From Nitrospira sp. (lineage in GTDB: Bacteria > Nitrospirota > Nitrospiria > Nitrospirales > Nitrospiraceae), in NCBI GenBank assembly GCA_019636835.1, contig JAHBWU010000020.1:1-51314 (forward strand): a DNA stretch of 51,314 bases, in the 5' to 3' direction. Below, in pieces: positions 1 to 7,841 of the stretch (position 1 is the first letter of the stretch; every line of letters begins with the position of its first letter). The position numbers were made by a program, and so were the translations under genes. The notes below the pieces were generated by a model. The model worked only from the letters and a program-made list of their open reading frames with translations. It searched no databases and was not told where the DNA came from.

Positions 1-183
1 ACCGAGAATGAGATGGTCTAGCAGCCTGATGCCCAGTAACTCTCCGGCTTCCCGCAGTCGTGTGGTGAGCGTCCGATCCTCCTGGCTCGGCGTGGGATCT
101 CCGGACGGATGGTGGGCGGCAATTGCTACTCACCGGACGATCTGAGGAATGATCATGTTGAAGCATTTCTGAAATGCCGAGTC
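1..183 (-). pseudogene. radC: RadC (JAMM/MPN domain) C-terminal remnant, runs off the left edge
   Basis: Reading leftwards from about 120, the minus strand gives a contiguous RadC-like stretch, including [15 protein letters not shown] and then [16 protein letters not shown], up to the window edge. RadC proteins are JAMM-fold proteins of uncertain function, common in genomic islands. Immediately upstream the frame hits a TGA stop near 132-134. The residue that should be the first His of the HxHPSG metal motif is Ala (AHHPSG). Upstream of the stop, scraps such as FQKCFN and, in another frame, FRNA resemble the preceding RadC helix, so a frameshift and stop have broken the gene. The continuation left of the window is unknown. 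Confidence 0.6.
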
Positions 184-439
184 GGGGAGGCCACTTCTGT
201 TTCTTGCGGGTTACGTTGTCTGAGGAGGGCTCAGGTACAGTATTTCCATCGGAGACATGATAGTCTGATTCGATTGATGTATGGACTAGCTGTGACAAAT
301 TTGTGTCAAAACTCTGCTGAAACAGACAGAAAGGATGGAATGCAGTGGAACCAACAGAAGGCCCTAAGTTACCGATATCACAATTAAATTGGGGAAACCG
401 TTGCAATAGCGAGCACTTGTCAAAACCCGTTCTTTCGAT

Positions 440-484
440 CTTTTAAGGCGAGGGCCCTGGGTTCGAGTCCCAGCCGGCTCACCA
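440..484 (+). other. 3' half of a tRNA-Lys(UUU) gene, probable integration (att) scar
   Basis: From 440 the sequence reads as anticodon loop CTTTTAA with 3' stem GGCG, then a variable loop, a T-arm (CTGGG-TTCGAGT-CCCAG), an acceptor 3' strand (CCGGCTC) and an encoded ACCA. The D-arm, 5' acceptor strand and 5' anticodon stem are absent from the preceding bases, so this is not a functional tRNA. Tyrosine-recombinase islands that integrate at tRNA 3' ends leave exactly such a 3' fragment at the distal end. With this orientation the island would lie to the left, and the intact tRNA-Lys beyond the window. Confidence 0.75.
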
Positions 485-739
485 GTTTGGACCAAAGACA
501 GAACTTTCAAAACGACCTTCATCCTTAGTCCGTCTGCATAGCCTCCGCCATATCAAGCGAATTAGGCGAAGAAGATGTCGTGGAATCAAACAACTCGCAA
601 ATCCATCCTTGGCTAGGTTGGTTCTAGCAAACCCTTCATCAGCCTGCAGCAAGATTGGTGGCGGTTCACAACGATGCCTTTGCGATGGTGATTCGCAAGA
701 CCGACGTACGTCTCTTTTGAAGTGGAGCGACGAACACCC

Positions 740-853
740 ATGTGTTATCAGTGTAGGAATAACTATGTGGCGAACGCATGCCCCTTCCTGCAGCAATCGC
801 CACATCATGGAATGATGTCCCGAGAACTAATACGTTTTATCGTGGAGAATTAG
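740..853 (+). CDS. Small Cys-containing protein (37 aa), function unknown
   Basis: ATG at 740 opens a 37-codon frame beginning MCYQCRNNYVANACPF, with three cysteines including a CxxC, ending with TAG at 851-853. A GGAG lies about 12 bases upstream of the ATG, farther than ideal. The stop falls two bases before the ATG of the next Cys-rich gene, whose ribosome site sits inside this frame. That spacing supports a two-gene unit. No family is recognised. The CxxC could bind zinc, but a knuckle partner is lacking. It may be a chance frame. Confidence 0.35.
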   Translation: MCYQCRNNYVANACPFLQQSPHHGMMSRELIRFIVEN

Positions 854-855
854 CG

Positions 856-1026
856 ATGCCTAAAGCCCGTAGCGCCGGCCAGTGTGATCGATGCGAAGCC
901 GGAGATCGAGTCAGGATGACCTTCATGACGTGCAACCGCTGCTGCCGGTATTTCTGTAGTGAGCACGGCACCTCGCAATTGGACCAATGCGAAATGTGCA
1001 TTGAGGGCAGCGAAGAAACGGAATAG
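856..1026 (+). CDS. Small zinc-ribbon-like Cys-rich protein (56 aa)
   Basis: ATG at 856 is preceded by GGAG at 844-847 with 8-base spacing, which decides the start over an upstream in-frame ATG at 778. The protein starts MPKARSAGQCDRCEAG and contains four Cys pairs: CDRC, CNRCC, FCSEH and CEMC. This is a pattern of paired knuckles typical of small zinc-binding proteins (AN1/ribbon-like spacing). It ends acidic (EGSEETE). It is probably a cytoplasmic zinc protein, and no enzymatic motif is visible. It sits directly after another tiny Cys protein and inside the scarred region next to the tRNA fragment. Confidence 0.6.
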   Translation: MPKARSAGQCDRCEAGDRVRMTFMTCNRCCRYFCSEHGTSQLDQCEMCIEGSEETE

Positions 1027-1570
1027 AGAATGATCGATTAATCGGATCGTGTCACCATTTTGGACAAAATACAAAACGTTTAAATCCATCTTCACTGTTC
1101 TTCCGCCTTCTTAGTAGCCCGGATGGAGGCGACGCAGGTCGGTCCTCCGAGCGTGGCTGAAGACTGGAGCCGGATGTCTGGCTGGACTTAAGGAAGGAGT
1201 AAAACTATTGTCGAGCTTTGTTCTCGGCGAGATTGTAGTACTGGATCTGGCGTTCAACTGAACGGTCCCCTCGATATCTTGCCTGTCTTCAGCGTGAGTT
1301 TAGTGAAGATCCCTGGTGAGGTCGAGTTTTTGACCCTGGATGATGAACCAAGCGTTTATCGAGAGCGCGCCGGGGAATGAAGGTATCATACGCAGCAGAA
1401 GTCTGATGATAGACGTATGGGAGATGGAGGCAGGCACAGAGTCGGCCTTGCCGGGTTAACCCGCATTATTCCTCGTACGAGTCGAGCCTTCGCGTCGGCG
1501 CATGAACCACCCGCAGCCCATCCTCTCCGGGCGGAATGCTCTCGACTGGCGAACGCGCCGCTCGGGCTCG
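1027..1570. other. Gap without a convincing gene
   Basis: No recognised gene. A frame open from about 1206 to 1379 (ending in PSVYRERAGE) follows a good AAGGAGT sequence at 1194-1200, but it has no usual start codon in place and matches nothing I know. Overlapping plus-strand frames from 1417 to 1850 lack ribosome sites and lie opposite the membrane-protein gene at 1571-1813. Confidence 0.5.
1052..1085 (+). repeat. Imperfect copy of the sequence at 479-514
   Basis: Position 1052 begins TCACCATTTTGGACAAAAT and position 479 begins TCACCAGTTTGGACCAAAG. Similarity continues weakly for about 30 bases (AAAACG, CTTCA, TCCG blocks). The first copy overlaps the CCA end of the tRNA fragment and its downstream flank. 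The pair therefore brackets the two small Cys-protein genes and may be a second, degenerate integration or duplication boundary. Confidence 0.35.
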
Positions 1571-1813
1571 TTACGAGAGAATCGCCGGAAGAGTGGGTCG
1601 CCGAAGCGAGGCAAAGACGGTCGACAAGTTACCGATCTCGGCCCACGACAGCACCGCTATTTCCTGTTCGATGCTGAAAGATTGGAGCAGCAGGAGGACA
1701 CCTAGAAATAGGCCAATGATGACAGGCCAGATCATCGAGAGAGCACCGAGAACTAGGACGAGTGTGATCGCTGCCAACGTCTGCTGGACGAACTGGCTCT
1801 TGACTGTGATCAT
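1571..1813 (-). CDS. Small two-helix membrane protein (80 aa)
   Basis: The minus-strand ATG at 1813 follows a near-perfect AAGGAGGACCTT ribosome site. The protein starts MITVKSQFVQQTLAAITLVL. It has two hydrophobic segments, roughly residues 11-30 and 28-46, separated by the short turn SMIWP, and then a hydrophilic tail of about 30 residues (IEQEIAVLSWAEIG onward). It resembles the many short inner-membrane proteins found near stress genes in Nitrospira, but I recognise no named family. A CCTAGG-type motif (ACTAGGAATAC at 1901-1911) lies about 90 bases upstream of the start. Confidence 0.65.
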   Translation of the reverse strand: MITVKSQFVQQTLAAITLVLVLGALSMIWPVIIGLFLGVLLLLQSFSIEQEIAVLSWAEIGNLSTVFASLRRPTLPAILS

Positions 1814-1900
1814 AAGGTCCTCCTTCGTTGCTCCCGACCGGAACCTATAAATTATTGATTGAAGGGGTTACACATTAGTCATAAAGGCGGGTAGCAAACA

Positions 1901-1911
1901 ACTAGGAATAC
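1901..1911 (-). promoter_or_regulatory. CTAGGAAT-type motif upstream of the small membrane protein
   Basis: ACTAGGAATAC matches the core of the motif at 27839 (CCTAGGAATC), and on the opposite strand the motif at 39175 (GATTCCTAGG). It lies about 88 bases upstream of the minus-strand start at 1813. Function as an operator or activator site is inferred from recurrence only. Confidence 0.35.
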
Positions 1912-2030
1912 TACTTGTAGGCGTGGCCAGCTTACCAGTGTTTCACGATGATACAGTTCGACATCAAAGGCCTACTCAACCCGCCCTTCGTAAATTACCT
2001 ATTAGGAAAATGGCTGTCAGTGAGCGGGAA

Positions 2031-2132
2031 TTGACATCCTGACCGTTGGGTTCGATATCGAAGCGTAACCGTTCTGCCGGGGTTTGAGTAGAAATGACCT
2101 GTTTGACGCGTTAACCTGAGTCATTAGAATGA
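2031..2132 (+). promoter_or_regulatory. Candidate promoter and operator of the orphan antitoxin
   Basis: TTGACA at 2031-2036 is followed after 17 bases by GATATC at 2054-2059, a plausible -35 with a weak -10. A short palindrome TCATT-AG-AATGA at 2121-2132 overlaps the ATG at 2129. Phd/YefM antitoxins bind palindromes at their own promoters, so autoregulation is plausible but unproven. Confidence 0.35.
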
Positions 2133-2392
2133 CGGCCATGAAAAAGACGAATGGGGTTCAGACAGGAAGCACTGTAACAGCGACCAAGGCCAAGGCGAGT
2201 TTCTCAGCCGTCTTAGCGCGAGCTGGATATCAAGGGGAGCGGATCGTGATCAAGAAAGGAGCCCGTCCAACTGCAGTGATCTTGGGCTATGAGGACTATC
2301 AGCGGCTGGTCGATTTAGAAGATCGCTATGAATCCGGCCTTCCGATGGCTTCCCTGTTTCATCGACCAGGCCGGCGAAGTGACGCTTGGTGA
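2129..2392 (+). CDS. Phd/YefM-family antitoxin without an adjacent toxin
   Basis: The core TATKAKASFSAVLARA followed by GERIVIKKGARPTAVILG and YEDYQRLVDLED is the N-terminal DNA-binding and dimerisation fold of Phd/YefM antitoxins. The normal toxin-neutralising tail is replaced by a Pro/Arg-rich end (SLFHRPGRRSDAW), so the C-terminus may be frameshifted. The start could be the ATG at 2129 or at 2138, and neither has a strong ribosome site. No toxin gene follows: the next gene is a PilZ protein on the opposite strand. It is probably a solitary repressor or antitoxin, or a decaying module. The family assignment is firm. Confidence 0.75.
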   Translation: MTAMKKTNGVQTGSTVTATKAKASFSAVLARAGYQGERIVIKKGARPTAVILGYEDYQRLVDLEDRYESGLPMASLFHRPGRRSDAW

Positions 2393-2411
2393 GGCTTTGG
2401 TTCTCGCGTCT

Positions 2412-3062
2412 CTAATTCTCTTGAATCAGATTCCGGCCGGTCCGTGCGCGAGCCTCGTTAATGACGAGTATCCCGCGAAGGATACAGTGCGCTTCGTGCC
2501 AAATCTTCTCCGGCACGCGGTCGCACGATGCATCGGCCGCGTCTTCCTGAGAGTCCAAATCATCGTTCCATCGCGCTTCGGTAGGTCCATCATTCAAATC
2601 GGTATGCAGGGCAAGAAATCGCTGCAGGACATCCTCAATGGATGGGACGCAAGGCGGTGTCAAATCGGCTGTACGACGAGGCGTCTCGTTGCCGGCCTGA
2701 AGCGAGGTTTTCTGATCAGTGGTTCGTGACATCCACATGAGCCCAAGTTTGTGCCGGAGGAACTCGGTCACCCAGGCTTGATCGCTCGACTCCATCTCGT
2801 GGGCTTCAATCGCAAATTCATGATCCTTTACCCACAACACGGTCGCCCGTTGGACACGAAGTGGTGTGGGCCGTTCGGGGACGGACACCTGTAGGGTCAA
2901 CTGCATTCCGGGCGCTACCGGCATCGATCCCGCGACTCGCCAGCCCAACGCGGTCAGATCTAAGACGGTCCCTTCGGCGAGAAAGGTGTCATTTCCATAC
3001 AACACGGGCCAGCTGACAGGAAACCGACTGTGGTGCCGCACGGGACTCTTCCTGTTTTGCAT
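2412..3062 (-). CDS. PilZ-domain protein (216 aa)
   Basis: The start at 3062 (MQNRKSPVRHHSRFPVSW) is chosen over an upstream ATG at 3086 because GGAAGGAG sits 6-7 bases before it. Residues about 8-105 read as a PilZ domain: a basic RHHSRFPV start, a GTVLDLTALGWRVAG segment in the place of the conserved D/NxSxxG strand, and beta-strand-rich sequence to VLWVKDHEFAIEAHEM. PilZ domains usually bind cyclic di-GMP; the RxxxR is only partly kept (R-HHSR), so binding is uncertain. The C-terminal 110 residues are unrecognised and charged. It is convergent with the orphan antitoxin. Confidence 0.75.
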   Translation of the reverse strand: MQNRKSPVRHHSRFPVSWPVLYGNDTFLAEGTVLDLTALGWRVAGSMPVAPGMQLTLQVSVPERPTPLRVQRATVLWVKDHEFAIEAHEMESSDQAWVTEFLRHKLGLMWMSRTTDQKTSLQAGNETPRRTADLTPPCVPSIEDVLQRFLALHTDLNDGPTEARWNDDLDSQEDAADASCDRVPEKIWHEAHCILRGILVINEARARTGRNLIQEN

Positions 3063-3209
3063 GGGTGGCTCCTTCCGTTGATGCACATCGCACTACTCAA
3101 AGCGTAGCCGGACGGTTCGCCACGCGCCTTCCTCGAACTCGGTACTTCTAAAGGAGGGGGGGTCAGAGCAAGTAAGAGCTTGTCAGACCGGAGACGCCAC
3201 GTGCCAATG

Positions 3210-3428
3210 TTAAAACGCGGAAACCATCGTAAAGCCAAGCCATTGATACCATTGCTTAAGGAGAAGACGGATCAACAGACGTGGCATCCGAGGCAGGGAG
3301 CGCACGGGGGCATCGAGCGCAGTCAAGAATGTGGACCATTGGGACCTGCTGAGGACAAACGAGCGTCGGCCGGCCAGGATTGGAAACATCATCTGGAGTT
3401 CAGTTGCTGCGTCCGTTTGATCGAGCAA
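3210..3428 (-). pseudogene. DUF1778 (TacA-type) antitoxin C-terminal relic
   Basis: The frame includes ILAGRRSFVLSRSQW, then FLTALDAPVRSLPRMPRLL. This matches the C-terminal part of DUF1778 antitoxins, whose neutralising region reads like FVL..QW..F..ALD.P.R..P.L..LL. The ribbon-helix-helix N-terminus is missing. After PRLL the frame runs into unrelated sequence instead of the usual short PSxFD end. The frame begins at a TTG inside the overlapping membrane-protein gene. I read it as a decayed antitoxin fragment. No GNAT toxin gene follows. Confidence 0.45.
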
Positions 3429-3619
3429 TAAAGTCCATAGCCTTGCGCCACGATCCCGGTTACAAGCAATCCCAGTGCGGTCGAAAGCCAGGATGAGTTA
3501 GGGTGATCGAGTCCATACATGCCGATGACAAACCCAAGAGCAACGGCGACGATGCCGACTGATCGCGCAATGACGCCCCGTAGCCACCACTTATCTGTAG
3601 TTATTTGGTGAGATAGCAC
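3389..3619 (-). CDS. Small membrane protein (76 aa), uncertain
   Basis: A GTG at 3619 opens a frame with two hydrophobic helices, about residues 16-36 (ARSVGIVAVALGFVIGMYG) and 45-68 (LSTALGLLVTGIVAQGYGLY), and a short basic end. No strong ribosome site precedes the GTG. The 3' end overlaps the DUF1778 relic by about 40 bases in another frame. No family recognised. The hydrophobic pattern is regular enough to suggest a real inner-membrane protein, but this could be a remnant. Confidence 0.4.
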   Translation of the reverse strand: MLSHQITTDKWWLRGVIARSVGIVAVALGFVIGMYGLDHPNSSWLSTALGLLVTGIVAQGYGLYCSIKRTQQLNSR

Positions 3620-3779
3620 ATGTTCAGTCTATAGGTGCATAGAAGAGAGTGCAATTGCCGATGGATAACCATTGTCAGCGTCAATTCTGGACGGTAGTAT
3701 GATTTGTGCCTCGGCAAGAATGCGGACCACCAATCATTGTAGTGACATGTAGGCCATGTCGAAAGTGAAGGTATAGATC

Positions 3780-4088
3780 ATGAAGCTCACCCAATCGGCC
3801 GTCGAACGCTTGAAGGCGTTGATTTGTGAACACCCCGAAGATTCCATTGTGAGGGTGCAGGTGAAGGACCTGGACGAACAGCGGCTGTCGTTTAGTATTA
3901 CGCTGGAGGACCGCGTTCAGTCGGATGACGAAGTGCAGATCGTCGACGATTTAACAATGGCGATACCTTCAGTCAGCGCCGTGCGCATGAATGGGATTAC
4001 CATGGACTACCAGGAACCGGGTGGATTCAAGTTTCACCACGGCGATCAGCAGAATGATCCCCGGCTCAACGTCATCAGCTTAAACTGA
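3780..4088 (+). CDS. HesB/IscA-like domain protein lacking the cluster-binding cysteines (102 aa)
   Basis: The sequence follows the A-type Fe-S carrier fold from end to end: MKLTQSAVERLKALI helix, central strands RLSFSITLED, then a VQIVDDLTMAIPSVSAV stretch, GITMDYQEPGGFKFHH and the ending DPRLNVISLN. Family members use three cysteines (one in the first loop, a CxC near the end) to hold Fe-S or iron. Here the first loop has no Cys, the CxC is replaced by Asn-Asp/Pro-Arg, and the only Cys is in the first helix. It therefore probably does not carry a cluster conventionally. A GAAGG ribosome site precedes the ATG. A 6-bp inverted repeat (GACATG/CATGTC, 3744-3760) lies upstream. Confidence 0.7.
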   Translation: MKLTQSAVERLKALICEHPEDSIVRVQVKDLDEQRLSFSITLEDRVQSDDEVQIVDDLTMAIPSVSAVRMNGITMDYQEPGGFKFHHGDQQNDPRLNVISLN

Positions 4089-4255
4089 CACCCATCTCCG
4101 ATTGATACTCTCTGGTCCTGCCTTTGCACATTCGCCCTATCGACAACCCAGGCATCGGCAAACTGGTGAATAATGCGCCATATAGATTGCTTTCCTGTGG
4201 CAGTTTGGGGCAGATGTGAGGTCTGGACCATTCCTTATTTTGGATTGGAGAGTGA

Positions 4256-5635
4256 ATGACTGAAGAATGGGGTGCGATCCTTGTCGTCGATGACGATGCA
4301 GATATGCGGGAATTGGCCTATGACATGCTGAAAGACCGGGGTCATCAGGTCACCATGGCAGGAAGCGGTGAGGAGGCGTTGAAGCGATTGACCGAAAAGG
4401 ACTATGCGGTCGTCCTCACGGATCTTCGCATGAAAGGCATGCAGGGGCTTGAATTGCTGATCCAGATCAAACGGGACCATCCCGATATCAACGTGATTCT
4501 GATGACCGCTTTTGGGTCGGTGGAAACGGCGGTCGAAGCCATGAAACATGGGGCGAGTGACTACCTCACCAAGCCGGTCAAGAAAGACGAACTGATCCGC
4601 GTCGTCGAACGGGTGATCAGAGAAGCGGCGTTGCGGCGGGAAGTCAGCCGGCTCAGGAGAGAGATCCGCAAGGAATACAGCTTCCACCAGATATTGGGAA
4701 AGAGCAAGGCGATCCAGGCGGTGTTCGATCTCATTCGGCGGGTGGCCGATAGTCCGACCAACGTGCTCATCACCGGAGAAAGCGGAACCGGGAAAGAATT
4801 AGTCGCCAAAGCCATTCATTACAACAGTGACAGAAAAGATGCTCCCTTCATTCCGGTTAACTGTGCGGCGATTCCGGAGCAGCTCTTGGAGAGCGAACTG
4901 TTCGGGCATATGAGAGGAGCCTTTACCGATGCGAAGATGGACAAGCGCGGATTGTTTGAAGAAGCGCAGAAGGGCACGGTGTTTCTCGATGAGATCAGCG
5001 AACTCCCGCTCATGCTTCAGGCCAAAATTCTTCGCGCGATTCAGGAAAAGGAAATCCGGCGGGTGGGAGCGACCAAGCCGATCTCGGTGGATGTGCGCAT
5101 CATCGCGGCCACCAATCTGAATCTCAGTGAGGAAGTGAGGAGCAAGCGGTTCCGCGAAGACCTCTATTATCGCCTCAACGTGATCGAGCTGAAGTTACCG
5201 CCGCTCCGGGAGCGACGGGAGGATATTCCGCTCCTGGTGGAGGCCTTCCTCAAGAAGTGCGGGGAGGCTCGCGGGAAAGGGGTCAAAGGTGTCGGTGAGG
5301 CCGCCTTGGCTATGTTGATGGATTATGCCTGGCCCGGTAACGTGCGGGAACTGGAAAATGTCATCGAACGGGCCGTGACGCTCAGTCGAGGCGAGAAGAT
5401 TGGTCCGGATGATTTGCCCGCGGCAGTGCAAGGGGCCCGTGGCGATCGGCGTGTGCTGGACGAAGCAGCCGAGCAAACGCTGCCCTTGCATGAGCTTGAA
5501 AAAGAGTACATCAAAAAAGTTCTTGAAAAGACCGGTGGGAATAAATATCAGGCCGCCCACGCCCTTGGCATCGACCGCAAAACTCTGTATCGTAAACTCG
5601 CCGAAATCGAAGGTAGACCCCACTCGGATGAATGA
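4256..5635 (+). CDS. NtrC-family sigma54-dependent response regulator (459 aa)
   Basis: Three domains are visible. The receiver is residues 7-125, with acidic pair DDD, phospho-acceptor D56 in VVLTDLRMKG, and Lys in YLTKPV. The AAA+ sigma54-interaction domain is about 145-375, with Walker A GESGTGKE at 174-181, Walker B TVFLDEIS and a sensor region ending PWPGNVREL-like (AWPGNVRELENV). The C-terminal Fis-type helix-turn-helix is NKYQAAHALGIDRKTLYRKL. The sigma54-contact loop reads GAFTDA instead of the commonest GAFTGA, a natural variant. A three-PAS histidine kinase follows after about 110 bases and is the likely partner. It would activate sigma54 promoters, and a candidate one lies upstream of amoC. 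Confidence 0.93.
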   Translation: MTEEWGAILVVDDDADMRELAYDMLKDRGHQVTMAGSGEEALKRLTEKDYAVVLTDLRMKGMQGLELLIQIKRDHPDINVILMTAFGSVETAVEAMKHGASDYLTKPVKKDELIRVVERVIREAALRREVSRLRREIRKEYSFHQILGKSKAIQAVFDLIRRVADSPTNVLITGESGTGKELVAKAIHYNSDRKDAPFIPVNCAAIPEQLLESELFGHMRGAFTDAKMDKRGLFEEAQKGTVFLDEISELPLMLQAKILRAIQEKEIRRVGATKPISVDVRIIAATNLNLSEEVRSKRFREDLYYRLNVIELKLPPLRERREDIPLLVEAFLKKCGEARGKGVKGVGEAALAMLMDYAWPGNVRELENVIERAVTLSRGEKIGPDDLPAAVQGARGDRRVLDEAAEQTLPLHELEKEYIKKVLEKTGGNKYQAAHALGIDRKTLYRKLAEIEGRPHSDE

Positions 5636-5745
5636 CTGCCTCTTCCCGGCCGCCGAACTCACATGAACATCGTGGGAGGCGGCCTGTATGTGCTGCATCA
5701 GGTCCTTATCCATGATCATTGCATGCAACTGATCGAGGGCTGACA

Positions 5746-7650
5746 ATGGACGCGCAAGAGACCGGACCGCAGCCGGATACCGAAGGCGCATCAGTCACCA
5801 GCCATAAGACGGCAGGGCAGCTTCTGATCAACCGACTCACGTTGGAAAGCATCGTTGAATCCGCGATGGATGCGATCATCACCGTGGATGAGGATCAGAA
5901 AGTCGTATTGTTTAACCGCGCGGCGGAACAGATGTTCGGCTGTTCCACTCAAAAGGCAATCGGGCAGCCGCTCGACAGATTCGTCCCCGCTCGTTTTCGC
6001 GACGCCCATCGTCACCACATTCATACATTCGGACAATCCGGCGTGACGAGCCGAAAGATGGGCCGACTGGGAACGGTCATGGGACTCCGGTCGAACGACG
6101 AAGAGTTTCCGGTCGAAGCCGCCATTTCGCATATCGCTGTGGACGGGAAGAAATACTATACCGTCATTCTCCGAGACATCACCGAACGAATACGGGCTGA
6201 AGAGTCTCACCGAGAGAGCCAGCGGCAACTCACCACTTTAATCGGCAATCTCCCGGGCTTCGTGTATCGTTGCCGAAATGATCGTGGCTGGATCTTCGAG
6301 TACATCAGTGAAGGAGTGTCGGATCTGACCGGGTACACTGTAGAAGCATACCTCGTACAACGAACGGCCTCCTATGGCGAACATATCCATCCAGGTGACC
6401 AAGCGCGTCTCCGGCACGAGGTTCAGGCTGCGTTGGAGGAGCATCGCCCCTTCGAGTTGACCTACCGAATTCTGACGAAATCCGGTGAGGTCAAATGGGT
6501 CTGGGAGAGAGGGGAGGGGATTTATGCACAGGACGGCACCCTCAGTTACCTGGAAGGTTTCGTGACCGACGTGACCGAACGCAAGCGGGCTGAACACTTG
6601 CTGCGGCAAAGCGAAGAACGTTACCGGCGCCTGATTGCCGTTTCGCCTTATGCGATTTTAGTGAATCGAGGGGACCGCATCATCTTTGCCAATGACCAGG
6701 CCATCAAGTTGTTCGGGGCGGTAAAAGCCGAGGAGATTCTCGAAAAGTCACCCATGGACCTGTTCCATGCCGATGATCATGACACCGTTCGGGAACGAAT
6801 CCACCAACTGTTCGAAGGTACGGCACAAGAGCCCATGCTTGAGGAGAAAATCGAGACGCTCGACGGAAGGGCCGTGGATGTAGAAGTCAGTGGAGCGCGA
6901 TTTGTTGACGAAGAGGGACCGGCTATTTTGATCATGCTCCGTGATGTCAGCGAGCGGAAGCGGCTTCAAGAACAATTGCGGAGGACTGAGCGGGTCGCTG
7001 AACTGGGTACGCTGGCGTCCGGCATGGCGCATGAAATCGGGACGCCGATGAACGTGATTCTTGGCCGGGCTGAATATTTGATGGATCGTGTGACGGAAGA
7101 GTCGATCAAAAGAGGTCTCCAGACGATCATCACGCAGGTTGAGCGGATTACGAGGGTCATGAATCAGCTGCTCTCGTTTGCACGACGCAAAGCTCCGCTG
7201 CGCATTCCCCTTGACCTAAGAAAAGTGATCGAGGACGGCATGGAGATGTTTCAGGAGCGTCTCGCAAGAAATCAGATCAGAGTCGAAATGGAGATGGCCG
7301 ATCCTTGCCCCATGGTGCTGGCCGACGTGGATCAGATGAGCCAGGTCTTGATCAACCTCATCATGAACGCCCTTCATGCGATGCCGGAAGGGGGCACTCT
7401 TCGTGTCGGCTTGGAGGCAGACCGACCGATGGTGAAACTCACGGTCTCCGATACGGGCCATGGAATTCCCCAGGAAGTGATCGAGAAAGTCTTTGATCCG
7501 TTCTTTACGACGAAAGAATTCGGCCAGGGGACCGGGCTGGGGTTGACGGTGGTCAAGGGGATCATTGAAGAACATCAAGGCTCCATTGTCATAGAGAGCA
7601 AGGAAGGGAACGGAACCAGGTTTGTCGTCCTCCTGCCGATGAGTCAGTAG
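5746..7650 (+). CDS. PAS-PAS-PAS histidine kinase (634 aa), soluble
   Basis: The start at 5746 (MDAQETGPQPD) has GAGGG 7 bases upstream. An upstream in-frame TTG at 5719 is less likely. No membrane segment is seen, so it senses in the cytoplasm. PAS1 is about residues 30-148 (ending ILRDITERIRAEE), PAS2 150-285 (VTDVTERKRAE) and PAS3 287-405 (LRDVSERKRLQEQ). The HisKA H-box GMAHEIGTPMNVI has the phosphorylatable His at 429. The HATPase_c domain shows the N-box (NLIMNALHAM), G1 DTGHGIP and G2 GQGTGLGL. It lies in a run with an NtrC-type regulator before it and a lone receiver after it; these are the probable phosphotransfer partners. Confidence 0.93.
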   Translation: MDAQETGPQPDTEGASVTSHKTAGQLLINRLTLESIVESAMDAIITVDEDQKVVLFNRAAEQMFGCSTQKAIGQPLDRFVPARFRDAHRHHIHTFGQSGVTSRKMGRLGTVMGLRSNDEEFPVEAAISHIAVDGKKYYTVILRDITERIRAEESHRESQRQLTTLIGNLPGFVYRCRNDRGWIFEYISEGVSDLTGYTVEAYLVQRTASYGEHIHPGDQARLRHEVQAALEEHRPFELTYRILTKSGEVKWVWERGEGIYAQDGTLSYLEGFVTDVTERKRAEHLLRQSEERYRRLIAVSPYAILVNRGDRIIFANDQAIKLFGAVKAEEILEKSPMDLFHADDHDTVRERIHQLFEGTAQEPMLEEKIETLDGRAVDVEVSGARFVDEEGPAILIMLRDVSERKRLQEQLRRTERVAELGTLASGMAHEIGTPMNVILGRAEYLMDRVTEESIKRGLQTIITQVERITRVMNQLLSFARRKAPLRIPLDLRKVIEDGMEMFQERLARNQIRVEMEMADPCPMVLADVDQMSQVLINLIMNALHAMPEGGTLRVGLEADRPMVKLTVSDTGHGIPQEVIEKVFDPFFTTKEFGQGTGLGLTVVKGIIEEHQGSIVIESKEGNGTRFVVLLPMSQ

Positions 7651-7841
7651 GCAGCACTGTAGCATCTTGCACCGGACGGCTCCTTTGGGTCGTGGTGTTT
7701 CTCGCCACTGGATGTTCGGCTACATCCGTCATTATCAGGATCCCTTTGAATTCAGGCGTATCTTGGTCGGCCGCTTATCGGCATTGTCTTTGCTCCATTC
7801 TTCATAACATTACGATGGGTCCTGTAACAAACAGGTAGAGA

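Noticed and set aside
109..387. Plus-strand frame of 92 codons over the radC relic
   Set aside because: No ribosome site or known domain; it is antisense to clear RadC residues.
479..808. Minus-strand frame of 109 codons
   Set aside because: Begins at a site without a ribosome sequence, lies opposite the Cys-protein gene and overlaps the tRNA fragment; no family match.
1206..1379. Open frame after AAGGAGT ending in PSVYRERAGE
   Set aside because: No usual start codon in place and no similarity recognised.
5663..5743. 26-residue frame between the NtrC gene and the kinase (MNIVGGGLYVLHQV...)
   Set aside because: Ribosome site absent and no conservation visible; may be chance.
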